A model generated the notes under the pieces. The model worked only from the letters and a program-made list of their open reading frames with translations. It searched no databases and was not told the DNA's origin. Positions 34,664 through 48,003 of a DNA stretch of 64,000 nucleotides are shown piece by piece. Every line of letters begins with the position of its first letter. Position 1 is the first letter of the stretch. Source of the stretch: Hortaea werneckii (taxonomy: Eukaryota > Ascomycota > Dothideomycetes > Mycosphaerellales > Teratosphaeriaceae); assembly GCA_037044905.1 (NCBI GenBank), contig JBAOKB010000170.1, positions 124,001-188,000 on the forward strand, read 5' to 3'. Both the position numbers and the translations under genes were made by a program.

Positions 34664-34899
34664 AGACGGTGATGATTGCATTGAGGGAACATGCTAGACA
34701 TGCTAGACACGAATGAAGATATGTGAGACGAGACTTTGAAGATACGTAGTCCCGTACTTATAAGGTCATGCTAAAGTTCATGCTTGCAATGAAAAGTGTA
34801 CCGTGAGTATCGTACGTTGCTTCGCCCCTTTCTTCCTGCCACAATTATTTACCTGGGGTATCTCTGTATTAACATTACAATTAAAAAGGGAGACTAGCC

Positions 34900-35305
34900 T
34901 CACTGAGGCGTCCGCTTATTCGCCTGCGCCTGCATTTTCCGCAGACGATCTCTGTGAGCATTATTGAGTTGCCCGCTGCGCATGGCAAGGTCCATGGCAC
35001 TCTGGCGCTTCTCGCGCTGAGTTTCTTGCGCTTGATTATGTATCTGGGTCTGACGACGCTCGTTCACCATCGCGAGATGGGCCTGCTCGTCGCCTCTGAG
35101 CGGGCTTCGCGAAGCGGCATCTGCTGTAGCGATTCCCGCCACTGCGCGAGCATGTGTGACTGTCTTGTCGAATCGACCGTGTTGTTGCGTTTTGGTTGGT
35201 GCGAGTCGTAGATGATGTTCGGGTTCGCTGTCATACTGGTATGGCCCTGTTTCGGCCAAGTGTCTTGTCGGACTGATGCTCGCGATGGATCTCGTCGCGG
35301 CGACA

Positions 35306-35340
<35 letters not shown>

Positions 35341-38215
35341 GGCTGCTGCTGCTGCATCATGGCTTTGCGTTCAGCGAGCGTCATTTCCTCCTCCGGAACA
35401 GGGGTGCCAAGAGAAATATTCGTATTTGCTGGAACCTCGAGGCGCGAACTGCGACCAGTGTCAAAGTTTGACGAATCATTGGCCTTCAGGTCCGGCGTGG
35501 ACGAAACCCTGTTGAAAGACATGGAAGTAGGTTTGCGGAGCATCCTCTCGTTTCGCACATCCATGAGGTTGTTGACGCTGGCCGTTTTCATGGGGGTTGA
35601 AAAGCTTCGAGACCCAGCTGAGGCGTCTTCACCTGGCGTTTCATACAGCGGTAGTGCAGACAAGGGTGTTGAGGAGTTGCGAAACCCGTGGGTCGTGTTG
35701 GGCGATCGACTTTTGGTGCTGATACTGGAGCTTTGTCTGCTTAGCTGCATTGCAGAAGTGCTCCGCGATGCGTTCAAAGGCGTCTCCGGAGTTGAAGTTG
35801 CTTGTGAGCTCTGCCGATACAACGTGGGTGTAGGTCTCTGGGAAGAGCTGCGAGCTGGCTTTTCCGGCTCAGGTCGAAGCGCATCCACGTCGACCTTTAC
35901 CGGCTCTTCATAATCGATTTGTACACCAGGCGAACTAGGTCGCGATGGAGCATCTGCAGCCGGCGTGTCCGCCTCAGTGATATGCTTCGCCCACTCATTT
36001 GTTCGGTAGGTCATAGCGACTTTGGACATTTCCGGTGGCAAGTGATCACTTAACGAGGCCACCCCTCTGACTTCACTATTGTTCGAAGTAGTCTGCTCTT
36101 CTAGAGCCTGCCGATCTGCTGGTGATGAGTCTGTAGTCCTGGTTCAGCCACGCCCACGTCGACTGGTTGCGGATCATCAAGCACGGCAGCAGGCCGGACC
36201 ACCGCCTCCTCATCATCTTCTTCTACAGGGATCTCAATGAATGAGCGCCTGATTGAATGTCGAGACTCGGGTTCGGCCGCCGTGCCAGCACCAGTCAACG
36301 ACTCGGTGATGTTGTTCCTGTCCCACTCGGTTGTGGTGAGGCCGCCATTGACAAACGTTTCGGCGACAACATGCCTGCATCCGGTCTCGTCATCAGCAGT
36401 GGCCGCTACTGAAGAAGCCCTGTCGTCGTCGACAGCAGGCACGCGCGAACCGAGCTCTGCAACCGTTTGCAGCGCACGGTGCGTCAATGGCGCGCCAGTG
36501 GTCTGTTCAGAAGAGTATGATGCCCTTCCTGATGTTTCTGACCGCTTTTCAGAACACGCCGAGCCGCCTCGCTTTCCTGGCCCTGGGATTGAGAATGGCA
36601 AAGGCGTAACGCCTGGTCCTGGATCAATCCCCTGGTCGTGCGAACCGTCGCTCGTCGAGCTTGCACGGGGAGGATCCTGAGTTTCTGAGTCTTGGACATC
36701 AAATTGCATTGTCGACCTTTGTGAGCCTGTGGGCGACGTCCTGGTTTCTCCGAGGGTGGTCCCTGCTCGGAGTTGCCGACCTCTCGGACATGCCATCCTC
36801 TGAAGCGGGTTCCACTGTCACAAGCGGCTTTTCTTTCTGTTTACTGGTTCTGATTGACACAGTTTCAGGCATCTCAGCGTCAGCGGCTTCGACTTCTTTT
36901 TCCCTGACACTTGTTGAATGCTTTCGGTCTGTTTCTCCAATGCTGGAGCCCATTGCGGAGTCGACATGCACTTGAGTCTGGTCCTTGTCGCCATATACAG
37001 CCTCCCACCGTGCCCTGTCCCTTTCATTATTCGTCTCGATCTCCCTGCCCACAGCTTCTTCAAGCTCATTTCGGTTTTCGTCCTCGCGTGTTCTCTCAGC
37101 AACCTTTTTCGCCCTACGCTCCCTCACAATCTTCCAGATCTTGAGCTGGCTTAAGACTCCGAAGACGAATATGATGAAAGTGCATGCGATCTCGACCTTT
37201 ATTCCACGGGTGACAGGGTACGTGTTGGTATTGATGGGAAATTCTCCATCGTTAAGGCCTACCTGCAGTTAGCGATGATGCGCAACACTATCAGATGTCC
37301 GACTCACCCCAGATATATATCCAAAATTCCTTTAGGCCTGCACGACTGAAACAGTCAACTCCGAGAATAGCGACCTGGGCTCCGGCAAAAGAAGTACAGA
37401 AGATAAGACCGTAGTTGCGCGTATAATGACTGAAAGATAATGCGAAAGCCGCCAAAGCAGAAGGCGACTATAAAAATTGGTAGTCCGCTCGTTGAGGTAA
37501 CCAGGCCTCCAGGAGAAAGGACCAAAAGCCACATTGCCAGGCAAAATCCACCAAGGAGGCAGCCCAGGCCCTCAGTGACCTCCTTGAAGATCAATGCAAG
37601 GGCACCAAAGATTAGGCCAGTAATCACGGCAGCGACCATGTAAGCACCCTGGATCGCATCGCTGACCGGCGGATTCATGACGTACAAGATTAGGATTGTG
37701 ACGCCCAGGCTTGCCAGGAGCCCAGTGGAAAGAAAGACATACAGCCATCTGTGCTTGATGCCGATAAGGCAAAGTGCGACGCCAGAAACGAGCAACAGAA
37801 CTCCTGAGATGCCGATAGCTGGCGTGATTTTCGGTTGTAATGGTAGCTCGGCCTGATCCGACTTTGGCAGAGTCTCTACTCGTAGGTGAGGATGTGATTG
37901 CATTTTGGCTGTGCGTTTTGTCTCAATCGTCTCTGGTGAAGCTGTCTTCGAAACAGAAGAGCTCAGATGTTCGCTTTTAAAAACTGATGTGGTCGCAATC
38001 TTGAAGCTACCAGATGTGATATGAGAGGTGGTGCTGGGCCCAGTCGAAGTTGATAGACCACTTAGGCTTGTCGGAGACTGTTTGTCTGCATCGTCGGCAC
38101 TTGTCGTGAGTGAATTCGAGCTATCCTGCCATCGGTATAACAGTCGCTCCCCAAAAACGTTGCCGGCATAGCTCAAGCCATATATGGTCGTTATTAAAAC
38201 GTTGCGAAGCTGCAT
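34900..38215 (-). CDS. TM7S3/TM198-like seven-pass membrane protein with Q-rich tail, four frame breaks
   Basis: Large fungal membrane protein of unknown function. From the ATG at 38215 it starts with a signal-like segment (MQLRNVLITTIYGLSYAG), then a serine/threonine-rich outer region. About seven membrane segments (roughly 37830-37140) follow, matching the TM198/DUF4203 type. Landmarks are SGVLLLVSGVALCLIG, GLLASLGVTILILYV, SFAGAQVAILGVDCFSRAG and ACTFIIFVFGVLSQL. An intron lies at 37307-37259. A basic region (RERRAKKVAERTREDENR) leads to a very long, polar, probably disordered tail with a glutamine tract at 35305-35357 (CTG repeats on the plus strand). Breaks: one extra T at 37444-37446, one extra base near 36730-36780, one missing base at about 36138 and one at about 35093. 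Corrected length is about 1088 residues ending NKRTPQ. Confidence 0.75.
35305..35357. repeat. CTG/CAG trinucleotide repeat
   Basis: Nearly pure CTG repeat on the plus strand (CAG on the coding minus strand) that encodes the polyglutamine part of the TM198-like protein, interrupted once by a proline codon. Such repeats change length readily. Confidence 0.85.
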
Positions 38216-39733
38216 AGCAGGCTGTGATAAGTGGAGAAAACTGTATCTGAATGACCTCTTAACCAGATCAATGCTAATCACAGTGTCTAATCGACCCGTC
38301 TTGTCCTTGCCAACATGCGCACATCAACGAATTCGTCAAATCGGGAGGCCACAGAACGAAGTCGGTATGGTTAACGGCATATGCGACGGGTGAGGCGAAC
38401 AGAAGGGAGTTGGACGACAACCATAAGCGAGGAAGAATAGTAGACCTATATGCGAACACAAATCGGTCAAACGGCTTGGACACGAGCCCTGCAAGAACTT
38501 TAACAGGCGATGACCTGGGGTTCCTGACGAGCTCAGACTCTGACATGGTACCAAAAAGTCTATGCCAGCCGAACGACCGTTTCGACGGTCCCAAGAGGGA
38601 TTGGAGATTATGCAGTTGATCATGCACGGCCAATGCTGTCCATTCATAGTGCAGACTTGCCGAAGCATCACGCCGAAGATCTCTGGTGTCCGAGTTAGCA
38701 TGCGCGAGCTTTGGGCAATGCGATGTCCGTGGCGCTCGCTACTATCCCCCGAGCAGAAGGGATACAAGGCGGACTGAAGTAACTTGGCCAGCCTCACCAG
38801 ATGCGGAAGCCTGCACGGCGGCACGGTCCACCAGTAGACCGGAGATGAGGTTGCGGTTGATGTGATGATGGGCGTGAGACACTACTACTCATGCGGAGAA
38901 GCCTGAGATGATCCGCCAGATCCGTCGCACAGGTCGGCCACGAATCTCATATGCATGCTCGGGTTGCCTGTGTGCATGTATGTACCTCGCAGTTGTGACT
39001 TGATCGACGTGCTCGCAATGACGACCGGTGCTGGCGACCTTGGCGTTTCTCGCATCTGGGTATACCCCCTTCTTGCGCACAGTCTCCTGACATGACTGGC
39101 TTTCCATGCGCTTGCGCTCGTTTCGTCTATCCTGTGACTCTCCCGAGAATTCGGCAAGCCGTAGGCGAAATGAGATGTGACGCGAAAGGGAACGAAGTCA
39201 CCACATCGCACTAGGTACCGAATGATCTTAGCGCTGATCGCGGGAGTTCAAGTTTCATAAGGCAGGACTGACGGCATCTTCAATCGAAGCCGGGGCTTTT
39301 CGGCCATCCGTGTCGACCGCTGGAGGAATATAGAAGGTTTGGTTGGAGCTCCTCGCCGCCAGCCATCTATTCTTATTGAGATGTCTCAAAGTACCTGTAT
39401 GATCGCAAGAGGAAGGACGTGGAAGATGTGTGGTCAGTCGGCCGCTAAGCTCTAGCGCAGCGGCTCCTCATCCGATCGTGCCTAAACCTTCTCGGAGTCT
39501 TTGGCAGCAGCAGGGCAAAAGTTTACCAGCGTCAATAGGAACTTGAGAGCTGCAGCGATTGACCAATTGACTTGCTTATAAGATGCATGCGGCAGGTCTC
39601 GAAGAGCAGAAGGTTTCAAGACATGCGTGCATGGGTATCTAACCTCTGCGAAAACCTGCAGAAACCTGAGAGTTGCGTGGCCACCGTTTCTAAGCTGCAT
39701 TATAGTACTATGTACTAGTAGTCGGCCTTCCAT
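38216..39733. other. Intergenic, no supportable gene
   Basis: About 1.5 kb between the TM198-like start and the GSH2 stop, both on the minus strand. Short open frames on both strands overlap and show no domain. Confidence 0.5.
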
Positions 39734-41484
39734 CTAAAGGTCTACCAGGCAGGCGGAGTCAACACTGCCAAATCCAGCAGCGACGCCGCCCTCTTCAGAG
39801 CCGGAACCTTTCGTCCGCAATAGGTATCCGGCTTCGAAGTTCTCCAAGACCTCACGCTTCCCATCCGTCTCACCACTCCTCCACAAGCAAGCACCGTAAA
39901 TGCCTAGCTCGCAAATGACCCCGCCTTGCTGCATCTCGCCATTGCGGAAGATGACGTTGCTTTGTGCTGGAGGCTCAATCATTTCCATAAGGATGTAAGC
40001 TGGCCAGTGCGACTCTGGCAATGTCTTCAAAAATTCTGGAATGGCATTTCGGTAGACGTTGTTGCCTCCTCCCTCGCGCTGCGGCTTGAGGACATACCGA
40101 GCAGCGGTGTCCGGATTAGTCGCGAGCTTGCGAGCTTCTTGGCCGGCTTCGCTTGTATCGAGCGGATATATGGGCGCGAACGTTTTCAGAACTTCAGCTG
40201 CTCTCGTCTCATCCGGAACAAAACGTTTCAGGTGCGGAGAGTGTGGGGTCGCGAGCACCTGTTGGACCTTCTTTGTCCCAGCCAGATGAGTGAGAATGCT
40301 CGGACACTTGATCGCTGCACTACGCTCAATGTGCAGCCTAGCATCCCAATCCTGCTTCCCGTGATATTCTGATGGAGCATATCCGGCTCGGAAGTAGACA
40401 AGAGATACCTCGAACTTCTTGGTAGGCGCATGCGGAGGTGAGTAAATCAGCTTCCTATTTGCGTTCACTACGGTGTCTGCAAGAACTCTTGCGAAAGTGA
40501 GGCGGAACGTCTTGACAGCGTGGGTGCTGTTCAAGAGCATACTCCAGGTGCCGCTGATCAAAGACATTTCGCTCAGGATCTTGTACAAGGAAGATCACGC
40601 AGGTTGGAAGGCCCGTGGAGGATTTGCCGTAAGCATCGTGAGCTACAGCCATACCTCGCGCCAGCTCTGGTACTGAAGTGCTCTGAGGCAATGCCGTCGA
40701 GTTAATAAGACTGGAAGTACTCTCTGGGTACGCATCGATCGATAATAGGTGTCTATGCATGGCTGAGACTTGGCTTGAGAGGCCACCGAAAGATGATGCG
40801 ATGGTGTTGAATTCGACCTGCTTGACAGTCGCCTTTGGCTTGGAGTCCGATGCGTCGACATGGACCATGTAATCCGAACGGAATAGGCCAAGATTGAGGG
40901 GCTGATATTGTGTCAGCTTTGTACCATGAGACCTCTAGGATATGAAACCGACCTGTACATAACCCTGTTTCTTTACCGCAAGATGCACCTTCCACAGCTC
41001 CGCCATGAACTCGTCTATCTCGACTAGCCTAAGAAGCAAGTCAATCAGTCCATACCGCTGCAAGACGCTATAACGCTGCACATGCCAGCGTGAAGTGAGG
41101 CATGTTCAAAGCTGATGGGATCCTCGAAAATAGCATATGATTGGAAGCAACAAAGCTTGAAGGAAACTCACAGAAGCACCTACTCTTCAACAATCTCCTT
41201 CAGCCAGCTTTCATTGCTAGCTATCGCGGAGTACAGCTCATTATAAGATTTGGCTACCGATTTCGCCTGATCGAAACATCCTTCGGAAAAAGACTGGGAA
41301 ACATAGTCACAGGCGCTGTCGTCGCCAGTGCTCCTGCAGGGTCTTGCTGTTTTGAAACCCATGTTGCCGCCGGCCTCACTGCAAGTCCGTGGGCTATCGA
41401 CCAGTCCTCGACGTTCTGCAGGAGATATTTTTGCTGCTCGGCGTCCAGGTCCGGTGGGTAGTCTGGGTACATTGAAGATGCCAT
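39734..41484 (-). CDS. GSH2: Glutathione synthetase, two frame breaks
   Basis: ATP-dependent enzyme that joins gamma-glutamylcysteine and glycine, the last step of glutathione synthesis. Exons on the minus strand: 41484-41184 (MASSMYPDYPPDL...), 41028-40953 (VEIDEFMAELWKVHLAVKK) and 40901-39734. Family features are LFRSDYMVHV, VKQVEFNTIASSFGGLS (substrate site), QRHLEY, and the ATP-binding YVLKPQREGGGNNVY, followed by AYILMEMIEPP and ELGIYGACLW. One G is missing at about 41280 (KGCFDQAKS) and one extra base lies at 40536-40545 (before LLNSTHAV). With both corrected the gene codes for about 514 residues, normal for fungi. The start at 41484 is preferred over 41496 because the family begins close to YPPDL. 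Confidence 0.9.
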
Positions 41485-42746
41485 AGTTCTGAACACTCAG
41501 TATGCTTTTGTCTCGAGGAATGGGCGAAGATTTATTGCTGACAAAAGAGTCAACCACGGGCAAGTGTCTGGCGTCGCGGCAACAATCCTTATCAGCGAGC
41601 ACCTAGCGTCTTATCGGGTCCACCATGCCTCAGGCGGCTGCCAGCAGCTAACTCACCCTACCTACCTCAGCCGACAGCACCTGGACTTCCGTTCACATCT
41701 CAGGTTCGGCAAACGAGCGTGCCGCCTTCGCGGGCTCTTCAAGAGCATTCAACATAGTGGCACACAAATACGGGCTTCATAAGCTGCGATTAGCCCTGCG
41801 TCGCTCGAAACCGCTAGCAGCAGACGAAAAAAGTAGGCGCGACTTCTCTCCTCCACCGCCGGTAGCAGAGAGCATCGAACGTAGCGCGCTTCCGCGCAGC
41901 AGTCAGGAAGATATAAGCAGTGAGACCCAGCTCGATACACCCCACCTGATCGTCTCTGTCCTCCCAAATAAGCATGCCGGAAGGTCAGAGTCTTTCGCGC
42001 CAACTCTTCCCTGCGGCGAGAATCTACGCCTTGCGTCTGAATTTGAATGGGAAAGAGCAGAAGAGCGGAGTGCAAAGAAGAGCATAATCATCTCATCCAC
42101 AAGTCTGGAAAGCTGGCATACCATCAGCGCTCCAGTGTTGTCTGATCAGGCAATCTGACCAGGTAAGCACAAGAGCGATATTGTGTTGGGTTTGAGCAAC
42201 TGCCATCCCGCATTGCCAACGTTGTCGGCGTGCTGGCTCGCAGGAAGGTAACTTTGGTATTTTTTGCTCGCGTCGTTTGTCGCTGCAGACCTGAGGCGGA
42301 GCAATCTAGTGGTTTGCCGCCCCACGGTCCAACCAAGACATCTGCACACCTTTCTGTTAAGTCCTTCTCGGCATCGGTTGTCATTTGCGCATGCACCTCG
42401 CTGCGCGAGAACCGGTCAAGTCTGTTCGAAGTACATTTGAAGTCCCTTTGCGCTTCAATTTGGAGAGGTCATCTCTGAATCGGGAAATTACTTGTGAATC
42501 TCAGGCGTGGACCGCCTCTCCACTAGTGACTGTCCCACATTCGAGATCAAATCCCGATTCTTCTTTCTGCATTGCACTGACTGCAGCTTCAACCTCAAAA
42601 GCGTCACGTGTCGACGCGCTAGCGCGTATTCACAGCCTTGAACTTGTTGCCTTCCAGCCTTCTTAAGCTCTTGAAGCAAGCTCGACAAACAACAACATCC
42701 AAGCACGACGACACGCCCACGACAGCTTCAAACCTCTGCCGCTGTG
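41485..42746. promoter_or_regulatory. Divergent upstream region of GSH2 and SAM-SNF2
   Basis: About 1.26 kb between two start codons on opposite strands, holding both promoters and leaders. An open frame at 41757-42158 (133 codons) has no recognisable domain and I do not call it a gene. Confidence 0.45.
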
Positions 42747-45700
42747 ATGGATTTAGACCCTTGGCAATGGGATACATCACAAGTGCAGAGATACTTTCGC
42801 GAGCATGCCATCCACGACATATCCGACCGACCATCCGGGCAATTGCCAGGCCCACATCTCTTTATAACAGCGCTTCACAATAATGAAGTCGATGGCGCCT
42901 CGCTCCTGGATAGCGTGGACATCAACATGCTTCGTGGCGAATTTGGAGTGACCTCTCTTCGCCATAGAGGCAGTATCATGCATTGCATCAAGAAACTTCA
43001 ACGTCGCTCGAATGCCTTTCGCTCGCGGCGGGATTCGCCTATACCCCAAATCCTTGCCTCGCCTCATTCGACACCAGTTCTGCCTCCCATTGATACTGCA
43101 GCAGCAGCAACAGCCGCCGAAGCAGCGCCACCAACACCACACCTCGAAGCAACTGGAGACAATGCTCGCGTGGGAGAGGTCCGAATTGAAGATGAACACG
43201 GTCGCAAGCGCCGTAAGCTCGATCTCACTACGCAGGTTCCGATTCTGCCAGTTCAAAGCAGGCATGATCAGTCGTCGTACTTGCCCGACACAGGTGTACC
43301 TGTGGATGCGCTGTTTTACGGTAACACAAAAATGGGCAAAATCATCGGCGAGCTCCAACCGGAGGGCAGTGTTATGTTGGAAGACGATGACCCTGAGAAT
43401 AATTTCCAGTTCACAGATCAGCACAAAAGGCCCGGCGAGATTGAATTCGTTTCGTTGCGCTTGCGCCATTTCTTAACGGACGTGGAGACGATCAATGTCA
43501 GACGCCGAGAGCGCGATGCAATCGCCATTCTTCCGTATCCCGAGCGCTTACAGACCAAGGCCCACTCTGCCACTGTCATACAGGCTTCTCAACACGACGG
43601 TGGAGAGCCTGTTGCCGTACGTGAGCAAGCTTTGTTCATTGGAACTGGTCTTGACTACAGCGGCCTTGAGCATAGCTCAACAGGCGAGCTCGACTACATG
43701 CTTCACAAATACAAACAGACGAGCGACGATGGCTTATCGCTAGGAGATTTGGTCTCTCAGACGGAGCAAGGGCGTTCGGATGACGGAGAAGGGCAGGAGA
43801 CAAGTGACAACGACGACGACAACCGTGAGAGCGATGCAGAGTCTCAAGCAGAAGAGTCTGACGACGAAGACGCACTAAATAAATCGCGAGCGGGAGAGAT
43901 CGTTGATGCCTTTATCCAATCGATACGAGCGCGCTGGGAACAAAAGGAATTGCCAAAGCTTGAAAAAAGTGCATGGTCAGTCTGGAAGCAGATGAAACAG
44001 AGCAAGACAATCCGCGACGCGATGATCGCTGCATCTGAGTGGCGCGACAACGATTACAATCGACGTCTGAACAAGCTGCGCGAGACCCTACTACAAGATG
44101 AATGGCGGACGGAACACTCTTTACAAGATTCCTGTAGGGTACTTGAGCCGACGGTATGCGACCGCGAAAAGAGCGCTGGAAAATTGGTGTACTGCAGCGC
44201 AAGAAGGAGCCGGAGCATACTGTACACCATCGCGGCAAGCAAACGACCATTCCGTCGCATGGTCCTGCGGATCTTCAGCGAGCGGCGCCCTTTGTGCCAA
44301 TTGCCGCAGACCGCATGAGTGTGTCGCCTACTACGCCAAATCATGTCTACTCTGAAACAGATGGCAATGTGACAACGGGCGCGGTGGACGAAGATGGCGA
44401 AGACTTTCATACGCCAAGTGGTAGCCCCATCGCAATGCCGCATGACAATGAGATGGACGGCTTTTTGGCTTCTGACGAGCTGTCGCCGCGGTTTGACGAA
44501 GAATCTGACCGCGAACAATCGATGCAAGAACGAACGCCAAGTCCACAGGTGCACTTCAACAATCGAAGTGGTTCTCGAACGCAACAGACTCCATATGGAA
44601 CGCCAGTGCGTACACAACATGAGATGCCTGATCGCGCGGTCGAAGGCGGTGACAAGGGCACCAATGGCGAATCGCCTGTTAGATGCCATGTGTGCAAGGC
44701 GAGACTTACCGGTAATGAGCAAGAGCAGACGGCCCACGTAGATGAGTGCCTGCGCAAGAAACAGATCATGGATGCAGAAAGTGACGATGATCTCGTTTCA
44801 CCTGCGGCATTGATTGCCCGGTCGCAGAGGCCACCTTCCACGACGAAGAGATCACGCGGTGTTGGACTGTCCACTCAACCAATCGAGCTATCCTCCGACA
44901 CTACCTCGCCTGCTCCTAAAAAGCCAGGCAGGAAACCCAAAGGCGTCAAGAAGATGAAAGAACCCGAATTTACCGGCGCACCGGACGAAGCGGGCTATGG
45001 CGAGGTCGACAGCTGGACATGGAATGTGTTGCACAGCAAAGGAGATCGAGGCCGATTCCTGGTCAAGATGATTCGCGAAATGGATGTCGATACACGCAAA
45101 GATCTTCATGATTGTCTGCTCAATATCTCGGACCACACTCGGATGATCCAACAAATAGGTGCCGCGGCAAAGACGCACGATACTGGAGATGCAGAGAATG
45201 CAGAATTGGATCCTAACATAGCCGAGACGATGCTCTTCTGTGCCCGCATTGCCATGACGTGGCTCACCTTAGACGCCAAGTACTTCCTGTCAGCGGATTC
45301 CATGGGTGCCGCTCCATGGGCAGAATTCTACAACAACGACAAGCAAACATCCAGCTTTGTATTGCAATTCATGCATTTCCTCAAAATGAAAGACAAAAGG
45401 ACTTTCACTGGGCCTAAGCAAGGACCATTGGACGCTCCTATCGAATTGTCCGACAGCGGAGACGAAGTGCCTCGTCATACACCACACAAGAAGCGGAAGC
45501 GCAAAGTCAAGGAGAGCCAGACAGCGAAACAGTCAAGAAACGCCGCGCTTGCAAGGCATGAGCAGTTCACGCAGCTAATGGAATCACAAGACTTCAACTC
45601 AAGTCAGGCTGTCGCAGCCGTTGCGAGAGATCCAAGCAAATCAGAGATTGCTATCAATCCCATGATGAAAGGCGATCCCGATAAAGACGAAATCTTCATA

Positions 45701-48003
45701 CACCCAAGGATTGCGAAGAGAATCAAACCTCATCAACTTGAAGGTGTGCAGTTCATGTGGTTCGAGCTCACAACCTCAAAGAGGACGACGATACCAACAC
45801 ACAAGGATGTCTACTCGCGCACACTATGGGTCTGGGCAAAACGATGCAGACCGTCGCCTTGTTGGTAGCTCTGATGGAGGCCGCCGAGTCAGATAACCCG
45901 CGTGTTTATGAGCAGCTGCCCTCACGACTACGTGTTGGAGGCGAGGGGCGCCAGTTGCGCACCATGATTCTGTGCCCACCTACATTGTTGCAGAACTGGA
46001 ACAAGGAGATCCGGCAGTGGGCACCGAAAAATTTCACTAACGTGTTTGTCGTCGAAGCTAGTAGCAAGGCAGCAGACCAGCTACAAGATCTGGAAGATTG
46101 GCATCGATTCGGTGGAATTCTTTGCCTTGGCTATTCCATGTTCAGACAGTTTGTCGTCCGGAAGGGGGACCAGTATGGCAACGCCGCAGACAGACTCGAC
46201 ACGATACTGCTTCAAGGGCCGGATGTCGTCGTGGCTGATGAGGCGCACAACCTCAGGAACCTCAAATCGAAGCTCACACAGGCTGCGCACAGTATCAACA
46301 CAGAGACACGAATTGCGTTGACTGGCACGCCGATGAGCAATGACGTTCAAGAGATCTACTCTCTAGTGTCGTGGGTTGCACCAGACTATCTAGGTGATCA
46401 GACGTGGTTCAAGGCCAATTTCGCAGAGCCGATCGAGCAAGGGACTTACGAAGAAAGCACACGCTACGAGAGACGCAGAAGCATGAAAAAATTGGCCGTC
46501 TTGCAGCACGACATTAAGCCTAAAGTGAACCGAGCGAGCATTGAAGCTCTGCGAGGCTCCTTGAAGCCGAAAGTCGAGTTCGTCATCACAGTGCCTTTGA
46601 CTGAGATCCAAGACAAACTGTACAAACGATACGTGCAGGCCGTGTTGGGCGATGAGGACAATGCGAAAGCCAGCCAAGTCCGAATCTTTAGCTGGCTTGC
46701 TGTTCTTGGTCTGCTTACGAATCATCCGACAGCATTCCGGCAGAAGCTGCTCACGCCTGCGGTGCCGAAGAAGGGCAACAAGAAGAAGTCAAATGGCCGT
46801 GAAGCCTCGCCTACACCTTCTGAGGACGGGTCACACGCAACTGTTGCTGTTGACGTTTCGAACGCGACCGAGCTTGACGGCGGAATGACATACGGTGACG
46901 AGGATGTCTTCACCCTGGGTTTCACTGAGCAGATGGTCAAAGAGATCATAGCAGATGTTGACGCAAGCGTAGATCCCACACGCAGCGCCAAAACCTCCTT
47001 GGTCCTTGACATCTTGCGGCATTCGGAGGAGTGCGGCGATAAAGTGCTGGTGTTTTCGTCAAGCATACCCACGCTGAATTACTTCTCCGATCTCTTCGCA
47101 TCAACCAGCATTCGCTACGGTCGCATTGACGGCTCCACGAAGATCCCTGATCGTATCCAGCTGATTGAGCAGTTTCACAAAAACAGCTTCGACGTCTTCC
47201 TCATCTCCACCAGAGCAGGAGGTGTTGGCCTCAACATCCAAGGTGCGAACCGAGTCATCATCATGGACTTTGGTTTCAACCCGGCATGGGAGGAACAGGC
47301 CATCGGAAGGGTCTATCGACTTGGACAGGAGAAGCCTGTCTTTGTCTACCGATTCCTTGCGGGTGGAACCTATGAGACCAATATGTGGAACAAGCAGCTC
47401 TTCAAGACTTCGCTTACCCAGCGTGTCGTCGACAAGAAGAACCCACGTCGGAACGCTCGGCGCAACACCCGCGAGTTCCTTCACGTTCCTGAAACGGTCA
47501 GGCAGGAAGATGTTGCCCAGTGGATTGGGAAGGATCCTGACGTCCTTGACAAGATCCTTGCTCGACACGGGCCGACAGAGCCTGGGAAGATTGACACGCT
47601 GATCCGCAACATATCAACGACGGAGACCTTGCAGAAGAGGTACCAGAGGAGCTTGACGACGAGGAGAAAAAGGAGGTAGCTGCTGAGATCGCGGAAGGTG
47701 CAGCCAGGCCGCGCGGACGTAAGGCCATTGCTATGGCACAGCAGGCCGCCATGCTTGCTGCAGGGTCCGGGCTGCCGCCAGCCTCTACACAGGGCGCAAC
47801 CACATGGCCAATCTCATCGAAAGGCAGCAGGTTACGGAGTCAATGCCGCGGTCACAGCCAACGGGAGACAACCCCCGGCATCGACAGCACCATTGCCAGC
47901 ACACCCGCAGGGGGGATTGCCCAATTTGGCACCGACTTATCAATACGGTGGTTATCAGCAAGGCTTTGGGAATCATGGATCATCTCACGGCCATCCTAGA
48001 TAG
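42747..48003 (+). CDS. SNF2-family helicase (ATRX/ARIP4-like) with N-terminal SAM-like domain, four frame breaks
   Basis: Probable chromatin-remodelling ATPase in the nucleus. The first 85 residues (MDLDPWQWDTSQVQRYF, LLDSVDINMLRGEFGV, RGSIMHCIKKLQ) look like a sterile alpha motif domain. A long acidic, polar middle follows, with a CHVCKARL...HVDEC cysteine/histidine cluster (44683-44735) that may bind zinc. The ATPase core has MGLGKTMQTV (45826-45855), ILCPPTLLQNWNKEI, DEAHNLRN (46237-46260) and TGTPMSND. The helicase C part has RIDGSTKIPDR, STRAGGVGLNIQGANRV and IGRVYRLGQ. The spacing and DEAH box fit the Rad54/ATRX/ARIP4 group. Breaks: one base missing at about 44155, 45780 and 47630, one extra near 47824-47832. 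Corrected length is about 1752 residues. The ATG at 42747 is used. Confidence 0.8.

Noticed and set aside
33455..34681. A minus-strand open frame of 408 codons opposite LYS9
   Set aside because: It is the antisense shadow of the GC-biased LYS9 coding sequence; its leucine/valine-rich content is typical of such shadows.
44098..44355. A third-frame open stretch with KIPVGYLSRRYATAKRALEN that could bridge the break in SAM-SNF2
   Set aside because: It would need two further frame changes, while a single missing base near 44155 joins the two flanking conserved frames directly.
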